NCBI GenBank assembly: GCA_900551415.1
Contig: URWB01000119.1
Span: forward strand, 1-6,758
Length of the DNA stretch: 6,758 nt
Reading direction: 5' to 3'
DNA from: an uncultured Eubacteriales bacterium
GTDB taxonomy: Bacteria > Bacillota > Clostridia > Peptostreptococcales > Anaerovoracaceae
A program made the position numbers and the translations under genes. A model generated the notes under the pieces. It searched no databases, had not been told where the DNA came from, and worked only from the letters and a program-made list of their open reading frames with translations. Positions 1-5,129 of the stretch are shown here, one piece after another. Each line of letters starts with the position of its first letter. Positions within the stretch are counted from its first letter, which is position 1.

Positions 1-138
1 GGTGCATAAGCTAGTGTTTTTTTCGTCGGTGAAAAGCTGTAGGAAGCCATTGGCGTAATTGCGCTATCTGTTTGCGGTAACGGACATAGACATTACCATC
101 ACAACGGTCAAAACGAAACTTAGTACTTTTTTCATCAT
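1..138 (-). pseudogene. Frameshifted small secreted protein (signal peptide plus start of mature domain), runs off the left edge
   Basis: A good Shine-Dalgarno (AAAGGA, 8 nt before the ATG at 138) leads into a classic signal peptide, MMKKVLSFVLTVVMVMSMSV-TA, which hits a TAG stop at 64-66 after only 24 residues. One frame over, the sequence stays open to the window edge and reads DSAITPMASYSFSP and onward. This resembles the mature start of the intact neighbour (DVIAPMADNYSN), sharing the I-x-P-M-A pattern right after the signal peptide. Removing one A from the AAA at 71-73 would join the two as SVTA-TDSAITPMA, with a normal A-x-A-like cleavage site. I therefore read this as a paralogous secreted protein broken by a one-base insertion, or as a sequencing error. 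It lies 32 nt after the intact secreted gene and is probably co-transcribed. The rest of the gene is outside the window, and its function is unknown. Confidence 0.6.
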
Positions 139-170
139 TTTCTTGTTCCTTTCTTTTCTAAATACTACAA

Positions 171-581
171 CTAATACTTCACTTCACTGCTATACTTGGT
201 CACATGTTCGCTTTTGCTTCCTGCGTATGCGTAGTAGGAGGCTTTGGCGCGATAGGTATAGCCTTTTGGTATACTTATCGTTTTAGATAATGCACAGCTA
301 GTTGCATTTTCTGACTTTAACCAGTCATCATAGTCCTCCCATTTACCATCTTTGTATTGCTGTAAGTAAAGATGTATGGTCGCTTTTGTGGTCACTCCGA
401 TTCTTCCATACAAGGTTGCTGAAACCTCTGCTTTTCCAGACGCTATATCCAAATTCACATTTATATTGGAATAATTATCAGCCATCGGCGCGATTACATC
501 AAACATAGATGCTGACGCAACAGTAAGGCTGCTAAAAAGCAATACACAAGCGACTAGCAATACAGTAATCGTTCTTTTCAT
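171..581 (-). CDS. Small secreted protein of unknown function, predicted beta-rich
   Basis: This is a 136-residue protein with a clear Sec signal peptide: K2-R3, a hydrophobic core at about 5-20, and a likely cleavage after A24 in V-A-S-A-S. The mature part of about 112 residues alternates hydrophobic and polar or Thr/Ser residues (for example ATIHLYLQQYKDGKWEDYDD and YRAKASYYAYAG), which suggests a small beta-sandwich. It has one mature cysteine (C96), so no internal disulfide is possible. There is no LPxTG motif, lipobox or catalytic motif, so it is probably released or loosely wall-associated. The start is fixed by a very strong AGGAGGTGA Shine-Dalgarno at 586-594. It follows the anti-sigma gene by 118 nt, and a second, apparently broken paralog follows it. 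The neighbouring sigma factor could control it, but that is inference. I do not recognise a characterised family. Confidence 0.85.
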   Translation of the reverse strand: MKRTITVLLVACVLLFSSLTVASASMFDVIAPMADNYSNINVNLDIASGKAEVSATLYGRIGVTTKATIHLYLQQYKDGKWEDYDDWLKSENATSCALSKTISIPKGYTYRAKASYYAYAGSKSEHVTKYSSEVKY

Positions 582-585
582 ATTC

Positions 586-594
586 TCACCTCCT
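586..594 (-). promoter_or_regulatory. Strong Shine-Dalgarno of the secreted protein gene
   Basis: AGGAGGTGA is a nearly full match to the anti-SD of 16S rRNA, with 7 nt between the AGGAGG core and the ATG at 581. It is among the strongest ribosome binding sites in the window and suggests high-level translation of this small exported protein. Confidence 0.85.
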
Positions 595-608
595 CTCTGT
601 TATTTCTC

Positions 609-624
609 AGAAGCTTTTGCTTCT
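609..624. repeat. Perfect 6-bp inverted repeat with 4-nt loop
   Basis: AGAAGC-TTTT-GCTTCT on the plus strand (AAAA loop on the minus strand) is a perfect inverted repeat in the gap between the anti-sigma and secreted genes, 15 nt upstream of the strong Shine-Dalgarno. No T-tract follows it on either strand, so it is not a standard terminator. It could be an RNA hairpin in the leader of the secreted gene, or chance in a low-GC region. Confidence 0.35.
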
Positions 625-625
625 A

Positions 626-665
626 CGTATAATAACCATCGAAAAGGTGATTTGGGGACAAGAAA
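626..665 (-). pseudogene. Degenerate fragment matching sigma-factor coding sequence
   Basis: On the minus strand this intergenic segment contains TTTCTTGTCCCCAAA (651-665), then 12 nt, then TGGTTATTAT (629-638). The same 15-mer and 10-mer occur with exactly the same 12-nt spacing inside the sigma gene (1810-1846), where they encode S-C-P-Q ... V-V-I-I in the region-2 area. Allowing small gaps, similarity continues a few bases further (ATTAT-CGT-AG-AA). The copy here has no start codon or long frame. I read it as a remnant of a second, related sigma gene, or as a short duplication of this one. A shared functional DNA element is the alternative. Confidence 0.5.
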
Positions 666-699
666 ATCAAAATTATTTTTTTATTTTTTTTAATACATT

Positions 700-1458
700 T
701 TATTTAATACTCTCTGCAATACCAAACAGCTCTGCAAGTGATCTATTACTTGAAATAGAGTATACGGATATTCCATCAGACCAAATGATATAAGAATAAT
801 CGGTTTCTTCAACAGAATAACCTGTATACCCGTTAACTTTTATTTCAGAAAAACTGTCTTTCTCATTATCAATACTGATGTTCATGTTTTCTGAAACTTT
901 CGATTGATGGTAAAGTATGATTGCATCATTTGCAGCATCTAAATATTCAATTTCACAAATATTTCCTTCCTGATAATCTCTAGTACGCACATATCCCTCC
1001 GGCACGGTCGGTTCTTTGAACACAAAGGCTTCTGCTGCGTCCGCCGGGTCCTCAAGCTCGAAGGTCACGTCCAATGTTCCCTGCTTCTCGTTGTTGGTTT
1101 CGTGCCAGATGATCGCGAAGCGGATCGCGCAGGCCGCCAGTGCCAGAATCAGGGTGGCTACCAGCGCTATAGCGACAGCACGGCGCATCGTATATCTGCC
1201 AAAGGTCACATACTGCATGCTGCGTTCGGAATCCAAACGACCGATTTCCCGTCTATTTTGCTGCGCCGCCTCTGTGCGCGCAGCTTCCCTTTGTGCCTTG
1301 CTTCGAATCCGGTCAAAGTTCCGGATCATGCGTTTCATCCTGCGCTCGAATCGCGGTGAAAAGGTATAGTCGTATTCCAGTTCATCCGGATCCGGAATAT
1401 CGGCATAGCGTTCTTCCAGCGCTTCTTTTAAGACCCTCTGAAATTCTGCTTCTGTCAT
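700..1458 (-). CDS. Membrane-anchored anti-sigma factor, DUF4367-like ectodomain
   Basis: This is a 252-residue single-pass membrane protein. Residues 1-90 are cytoplasmic and highly charged, with a basic, helix-prone stretch (RFERRMKRMIRNFDRIRSK) that probably contacts the sigma factor. Residues about 92-117 form one transmembrane segment (AVAIALVATLILALAACAI). Residues about 125-252 form an external domain whose end (SYIIWSDGISVYSI...LAELFGIAESI) matches the DUF4367 pattern seen in many clostridial anti-sigma factors. It starts inside the sigma gene through a 4-nt ATGA overlap, the usual coupled arrangement for sigma/anti-sigma partners. By family knowledge it would hold the sigma factor at the membrane and release it on an envelope signal. 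Codons for residues about 1-150 are GC-rich and those for about 165-252 are AT-rich, so the gene looks chimeric. No zinc-binding HxxxCxxC motif is present, so it is not a ZAS-type anti-sigma. Confidence 0.85.
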   Translation of the reverse strand: MTEAEFQRVLKEALEERYADIPDPDELEYDYTFSPRFERRMKRMIRNFDRIRSKAQREAARTEAAQQNRREIGRLDSERSMQYVTFGRYTMRRAVAIALVATLILALAACAIRFAIIWHETNNEKQGTLDVTFELEDPADAAEAFVFKEPTVPEGYVRTRDYQEGNICEIEYLDAANDAIILYHQSKVSENMNISIDNEKDSFSEIKVNGYTGYSVEETDYSYIIWSDGISVYSISSNRSLAELFGIAESIK

Positions 1459-2036
1459 CGCGGTTCACCCTCTTTCATTTTGTTTCGGAACAGCACTCTG
1501 GCGCGCTGCAGCCGCTTTTTAGCTGCCTCGACCGTGATGCCGAGCACACTTGCCAGTTCGCGCGTGCTGCAGCCGTAGACCGCGGACAGCAGCAATACGT
1601 CTGCCGCCCAGTCCGGCAGGCTTTGCGCGGTCTGTAGGATTTCCTTATGTAATACCGCGTCCGGCGTTTCGTCGAAACCGGAGGAGAGATTTTCCCACAT
1701 GGACGCTGGCTGTTCTGTCTCATCGTCAGCACTGCCGGACATGCCAAAGTCCTGCAGGCTGCGCAGCCTGCTCTCCTTTGCGAGCAGATTCCGCGCGGCG
1801 TTCCTAACGATAATAACCACGAAACGTTTCGTTTGGGGACAAGAAATTTCTCCGATTTTGTGAAAATTTTTGATCATACGCAAAAAAGACTCCTGCACGG
1901 CGTCCTCCGCCAGTTGCCGATCCTGCAAAACGCGCAGCGCTTCCCAGTGCATGAGTCTATGGTAGGTTTCATATAATTGCTTGAATTTTTCCTGTTCGGA
2001 ACAGGTATTCAAAAGTTGTAAGTAAAGCTGCAGCAT
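1455..2036 (-). CDS. RNA polymerase sigma-70 family factor (ECF-like)
   Basis: This is a 193-residue protein with the two-domain layout of ECF-type sigma factors. Region 2 lies at about residues 17-85 (FKQLYETYHRLMHWEALRVL, then DAVQESFLRMIKNFHKI, then CPQTKRFVVIIVRNAARNL), which binds core polymerase and the -10 element. A variable acidic linker occupies about 95-130. Region 4 lies at about 133-190 with a helix-turn-helix (YGCSTRELASVLGITVEAAK, then KRLQRARVLF) for -35 recognition. I chose the ATG at 2036 because AAGGAG lies 9 nt upstream. A TTG 42 nt further up would add 14 residues, but its only nearby SD-like stretch is the weaker AGAGGAA. The anti-sigma gene overlaps its stop by ATGA, so the pair is co-translated. 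It directs transcription of a stress or envelope regulon, probably including its own operon, but no convincing ECF promoter (GGAAC...CGT type) is visible upstream. Confidence 0.9.
   Translation of the reverse strand: MLQLYLQLLNTCSEQEKFKQLYETYHRLMHWEALRVLQDRQLAEDAVQESFLRMIKNFHKIGEISCPQTKRFVVIIVRNAARNLLAKESRLRSLQDFGMSGSADDETEQPASMWENLSSGFDETPDAVLHKEILQTAQSLPDWAADVLLLSAVYGCSTRELASVLGITVEAAKKRLQRARVLFRNKMKEGEPR
1810..1846 (-). repeat. Sigma-gene segment duplicated in the intergenic gap near 626-665
   Basis: This 37-nt stretch within the sigma region-2 coding sequence shares a 15-mer and a 10-mer, at identical 12-nt spacing, with the gap downstream of the anti-sigma gene. Here it is in frame and codes for S-C-P-Q-T-K-R-F-V-V-I-I, so this is the intact source or sister copy. 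Confidence 0.6.
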
Positions 2037-2045
2037 GTGGATACT

Positions 2046-2051
2046 CTCCTT
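2046..2051 (-). promoter_or_regulatory. Shine-Dalgarno that sets the sigma-factor start
   Basis: AAGGAG lies 9 nt before the ATG at 2036 and favours this start over the in-frame TTG at 2078. The 103-bp gap between the Mur ligase stop and this ATG (2037-2139) shows no clear terminator and no convincing consensus promoter, so read-through from the Mur ligase gene is possible. Confidence 0.7.
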
Positions 2052-2139
2052 CGGGTTGACCTGTTTGAACTTTTGCAAGTGTTCCTCTGTGGAGTTCCTT
2101 GCATGCTTCGGCGCAGAGCGACCGCGCAGATGCTTCCGC

Positions 2140-3642
2140 TTAACGATGTGCTTCCAGATACTGCTGTACGCGTTCGCCGTCGGTCGCGAATTCCACTAAA
2201 CGGGTGCCGCGTTTGACATAGGCGTCGGAGCCGCAGCCCGCCAGAATCAGCACGCAGTCACCCAGTGCTTCCGCCTTATCCAGTGCGGTGCGGACGGCCG
2301 CGTCGCGGTCGGTGATGATCTGCGCCTTTTCCTTGTGCGCGACGTGCGCGAGAATCTCTTCACAGATTTTCTGCACATCCTCCTTGCCGGGATCGCGCTC
2401 GGTGATGATGATAAAGTCTGCGTTGGCATCGGCGATCTCTCCTGCCTCCTGTCTGCGGTTAAAGGCCTTGCCGCCGACACAGCCGAACACGAAGCCGACC
2501 TTGCGCTGCGGATAATGGTGATGTACATAGTCGAACAGCGCTTCATAGCTCATCTTGTTATGTGCGCAGTCCACGATCACGTCCACATTGCGGTCGAGCG
2601 TATAGGTTTCCATGCGTCCGGCGACCTTGACATGCGCAAGACCCTCGCGGATCGTTTCGATCGGCACGCCAAGCTGTCTGCAGACCGCGATCGCCGCCAG
2701 TGCGTTGCTGCCGTTGTAGCCGCCGCCGATATTAACGCGAAAGGCTTCTTCTCTGCCGTCCAGCACCGCCTTGACCACGATGTAGCCCGGTCCCTCTTCG
2801 ACCGCAAGCCCCTGCACCTCCGCAGCGCTGTCAAAACCGAAAGTCACAGTCTTTTCACAGCTTGCCTGCGCCGCCGCCAGTACCCGCGGCAGATAGGTCT
2901 TGTCCATGTCCAGATTCACGCAGGCGATCCGGCTGCGGTCAAAGATCTTCAGCTTGGATGTAAAGTAATCCTCCATATCGCTGTGCTCCGCCTCCGAGAT
3001 ATGATCCTCCGAAATATTCAAAAATCCGCAGACCTCATAGTGCAGGTCCGCCACGCGGTCGTATTTAAGCCCCTGTGAGGACACCTCCATCACCAGATAA
3101 CGGCAGTCGTTCCTGACGCAGCCGTCAAGGAGCCGGTGCAGCTCGATGGTCTCCGGCGTCGTCAGCTTGCGCGATTTTTCGCGATGCTGTCCGTCATAGG
3201 TATAGATGCCGGACGAAAATCCGATCTCCCTGCCGCGGTAAAGGTCCAGAATCGCTTTGATCATCGTCGCAGTGGTTGACTTTCCCTTGGTTCCGGTCAA
3301 CCCGATCAATTTCAGACCCTTGTCCCAGCTGCGATCAAAATAAAAGGCGGAAATCTTCGAAATGGCGGCGCGGATGTCCCCTGTCACAAGGCAAGGTACA
3401 TCCGGTCCCATGTTCATATCGCGTGCTGCCACATAGCCGCAGGCGCCCTTGGCAAGCGCGTCCGCAAGGTATGCCTCCTTGAAATTCGCGCCCTTGCACA
3501 GAAACAGCGTTCCCGGCTTTACCGTCAGCGAATTGTAGGAAACATCGGTGACCTCCTGCGAGAAATCCGCGGTCTCTGCATTATCCGAGGCCAGCAGCCC
3601 CTCTGCGGCCAGCATTTGTTTATATTCAGCAATTGTTTTCAT
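2140..3642 (-). CDS. MurE-like Mur ligase (UDP-N-acetylmuramoyl-peptide synthetase family)
   Basis: This is a 500-residue cytoplasmic ATP-dependent ligase with the three Mur domains. The N-terminal domain (about 1-105) binds the UDP-sugar and carries DVSYNSLTVKPGTLFLCKG. The central ATPase domain (about 110-335) has the P-loop TGTKGKST (116-123), EVSSQG (186-191), NISEDH (209-214), a likely carbamylated lysine near K230 in YFTSK, and GGGYNGSNALAA. The C-terminal domain (about 340-500) has AGRMETY (341-347) and VDCAHNKMSYEAL. Length and motif order fit MurE, which adds the third residue of the peptidoglycan stem peptide. However, the MurE substrate motif DNPR (meso-DAP type) or DNPA-like (Lys type) is replaced by ERDPGKED (415-422). 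The usual H of EVSSH is Q190, and VDYAHTP is VDCAHNK. It may be a paralog acting on another amino acid or peptide, so I give no symbol. Start: ATG with GAGG 8 nt upstream. It has its own promoter at 3734-3762. Confidence 0.88.
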   Translation of the reverse strand: MKTIAEYKQMLAAEGLLASDNAETADFSQEVTDVSYNSLTVKPGTLFLCKGANFKEAYLADALAKGACGYVAARDMNMGPDVPCLVTGDIRAAISKISAFYFDRSWDKGLKLIGLTGTKGKSTTATMIKAILDLYRGREIGFSSGIYTYDGQHREKSRKLTTPETIELHRLLDGCVRNDCRYLVMEVSSQGLKYDRVADLHYEVCGFLNISEDHISEAEHSDMEDYFTSKLKIFDRSRIACVNLDMDKTYLPRVLAAAQASCEKTVTFGFDSAAEVQGLAVEEGPGYIVVKAVLDGREEAFRVNIGGGYNGSNALAAIAVCRQLGVPIETIREGLAHVKVAGRMETYTLDRNVDVIVDCAHNKMSYEALFDYVHHHYPQRKVGFVFGCVGGKAFNRRQEAGEIADANADFIIITERDPGKEDVQKICEEILAHVAHKEKAQIITDRDAAVRTALDKAEALGDCVLILAGCGSDAYVKRGTRLVEFATDGERVQQYLEAHR

Positions 3643-3664
3643 GTTACATCCCTCGTGTTTTTCT

Positions 3665-3676
3665 GCGGATATCCGC
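3665..3676. promoter_or_regulatory. 12-bp perfect palindrome in the Mur ligase leader
   Basis: GCGGATATCCGC lies between the promoter and the start codon, about 22 nt before the ATG at 3642. Another GATATC lies at 3692-3697. It could be a dimeric repressor operator or an RNA hairpin close to the ribosome binding site. No known regulator motif is recognised. Confidence 0.35.
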
Positions 3677-3733
3677 GAATATCTTAAAGTTGATATCTGT
3701 CTATCGATACATTTTCACGATGACATTATCTTT

Positions 3734-3762
3734 ATTATAATGTCTTTTGCGTGCCTTTTCAA
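3734..3762 (-). promoter_or_regulatory. Sigma-A promoter of the Mur ligase gene
   Basis: TTGAAA (3757-3762), a 17-nt spacer, and TATAAT (3734-3739) make a near-consensus vegetative promoter. Transcription should start near 3727, giving a leader of about 84 nt before the ATG at 3642. The Mur ligase gene is therefore independently transcribed from the ATPase gene upstream. Confidence 0.85.
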
Positions 3763-3832
3763 TACCGCTTTTCGGTGCTGTATTGTGCCTTTTCGCGCAG
3801 TAAATCGGCTTTGCAGCAGCTTTGCCGTATTT

Positions 3833-4951
3833 TTATTTGCTTCTTTCCAGCTCGCTGATTGTCGCCTCCAGCACCTGATTGATCTCCGTAAAGTTCATGT
3901 TCGGCACATAGAGCGCTTCCACCTGCATGTGCGCATGCTTCGCCTTTTCAAGGCATTGCACTGTCTTATCCAGCAGAATATCGAACTCCTCTGCCAGAGA
4001 AAGCAGGAAATCATCGTTTTGCGCCATGATCAGGCTGTTCATATAGTCGCTGACATCGAGCAGAATAATCTCCCGATCCTTACCGTCATCTTCTATGATT
4101 TCCCATGGTTCGAGATCGTGGTACGCATTGACGGTCAGAAACGCCGTCTTGATGCCGGGGATCAGCAGATGATCGATCTTTTCGTCCGGGCAAAGCGGAC
4201 AATAGAAGGTTTCCACGTCTAAACCGCGATAAATTGCGCCCTCGCGCAGTACCGACATGAAACCGGAGTTCGCGTAGCCCACAGGCACATCGACCAGATA
4301 GATCCGTTCCATCTCACCAAGCAGGCTCGACAGATAATGCACTGTGCCGCCTGCTGTGATAGCGCTGGCAAAGAACCGTTTTTCGCGTCCGGGTGTCAGA
4401 CAAATTTCATGCTCGCGGTATTCTCGTCCGACGATGTCGGCCACGACGCGGTAGATCTCACTGCAGCTGACCGCCCGGTTATAGACCTCCTCCATACTCC
4501 GAAAGACGCTTTTTGCAGCGTTTAAGTAATTGTACGCGATGCGGTACCAACGCGAACATGCCTCGTTCAGGTCGATGATCTCATCCTTATTAAGCTGAAG
4601 CCCTTCCTCGTTCCAGAATTCACCGAGATTGATAATCTTGTCGACGGCGCCCGGCGTGATCGGGTCCGTCATATGTGGACTGGTTCCGTCGATCACCGCG
4701 ATCTTTCGATCCTTGAGCACGACCCCGTCGAGCGAGTTTTCGTCCGCGGAGCAGTGGAGATAGTCAATATCCTCATCAAGCTTCGCGAAATGTTCTCCGA
4801 TACGTTTCATAAAGGTGGACTTACCGGTGCCTGGACCCCCTTTCAGGCAGATAATCCTGTTTGCCTCGCGCTGTCCTAAGATGTGTTTATAGTAAGAGAA
4901 AAATCCCAAGGGCGTATTGTTGCCCGGGAAATAATGTCGTTCCAAAGACAA
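3833..4951 (-). CDS. P-loop ATPase with two repeated halves (PRK06851-like), function unknown
   Basis: This is a 372-residue soluble protein without signal peptide or membrane segments. The N-terminal half has a perfect Walker A, GGPGTGKST (38-46), followed by FMKRIGEHF, a Y-x-H-C-S-A-D segment (64-70), and an IAVIDGTSPH strand (84-93) that can serve as Walker B. The C-terminal half repeats the layout: ERIYLVDVPVGYANSGFM (215-232), GLDVETFYCPLCPDE (243-257), then KTAFLTVNAYH (268-278). Its P-loop position has lost the GxxGK[ST] residues. The two-half architecture fits what I recall of the PRK06851 family of uncharacterised clostridial ATPases. Start: TTG, supported by AAGGAGG 7 nt upstream, with no in-frame ATG nearby. 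It sits 190 bp before the Mur ligase gene, which has its own promoter. The substrate or partner cannot be told from sequence. Confidence 0.85.
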   Translation of the reverse strand: MSLERHYFPGNNTPLGFFSYYKHILGQREANRIICLKGGPGTGKSTFMKRIGEHFAKLDEDIDYLHCSADENSLDGVVLKDRKIAVIDGTSPHMTDPITPGAVDKIINLGEFWNEEGLQLNKDEIIDLNEACSRWYRIAYNYLNAAKSVFRSMEEVYNRAVSCSEIYRVVADIVGREYREHEICLTPGREKRFFASAITAGGTVHYLSSLLGEMERIYLVDVPVGYANSGFMSVLREGAIYRGLDVETFYCPLCPDEKIDHLLIPGIKTAFLTVNAYHDLEPWEIIEDDGKDREIILLDVSDYMNSLIMAQNDDFLLSLAEEFDILLDKTVQCLEKAKHAHMQVEALYVPNMNFTEINQVLEATISELERSK

Positions 4952-4958
4952 GGCTGTA

Positions 4959-4965
4959 CCTCCTT
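4959..4965 (-). promoter_or_regulatory. Shine-Dalgarno supporting the TTG start of the ATPase
   Basis: AAGGAGG with a 7-nt spacer to TTG at 4951 makes this rare start codon convincing. The next in-frame methionine is residue 48, after the P-loop, so a later start would remove the active site. Confidence 0.8.
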
Positions 4966-5012
4966 ATATGTTGAGATACTTCATACTATGTCAAAGCGCT
5001 CGTCTCCGTACC

Positions 5013-5039
5013 AAAAAAGAGCCTCTTGCCGAGGCCCTT
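5013..5039 (-). terminator. Rho-independent terminator after the DUF975 gene
   Basis: On the minus strand, AA-GGGCCTC-GGCAA-GAGGCTC-TTTTTT forms a stem of 7 pairs (one G-U, extendable by A-T pairs) with a 5-nt loop, followed directly by six T. It lies about 90 nt after the stop of the membrane protein gene and 62 nt before the TTG of the ATPase. It separates the two transcription units. Confidence 0.88.
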
Positions 5040-5107
5040 CTTGTTCATATTATATTGCATCTGCGCTGCGGCATATGCGATTCACTGCGTGTGTATACAA
5101 GTGTCCG

Positions 5108-5126
5108 CGCGATGCCGTGCATCGCG
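5108..5126 (-). other. GC-rich hairpin right after the DUF975 stop codon
   Basis: CGCGATG-CACGG-CATCGCG is a perfect 7-bp stem with a 5-nt loop, beginning 3 nt after the TAA. No T-tract follows, so it does not look like a terminator by itself. It may stabilise the 3' end of the mRNA upstream of the true terminator at 5013-5039. Confidence 0.5.
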
Positions 5127-5129
5127 TGC

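Noticed and set aside
64..76. Programmed ribosomal frameshift in the leftmost secreted gene
   Set aside because: The site is not a heptanucleotide slippery sequence and re-pairing at AGA-TAG would be poor, so a mutation or read error is simpler.
2079..2139. GGAAC words upstream of the sigma gene as an ECF autoregulatory promoter
   Set aside because: Two GGAAC words occur, but neither has a CGT-type -10 element at about 16 nt.
2335..3078. Long open frame on the plus strand opposite the Mur ligase gene
   Set aside because: It is antisense to a well-supported gene with full Mur motifs and shows no family-like sequence. Long antisense frames are expected in GC-rich coding DNA.
3806..3827. Possible terminator hairpin (CGGC...GCCG) after the ATPase gene
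   Set aside because: The stem is only 4 bp with a large loop, and no T-tract follows on the minus strand.
3548..4222. 224-codon open frame on the plus strand spanning the Mur/ATPase gap
   Set aside because: It overlaps the 3' end of the ATPase gene, the Mur promoter and the Mur start in antisense. No recognisable domain is present.
4966..4994. Possible promoter for the ATPase gene (TTGACA at 4989-4994)
   Set aside because: The -35 is perfect, but no acceptable -10 exists at 16-18 nt. The only TATAA-like word overlaps the Shine-Dalgarno and would remove it from the transcript.
5046..5056. TATAAT word on the minus strand upstream of the ATPase
   Set aside because: No -35 lies at the right distance, and a transcript from here would run straight into the terminator at 5013-5039.
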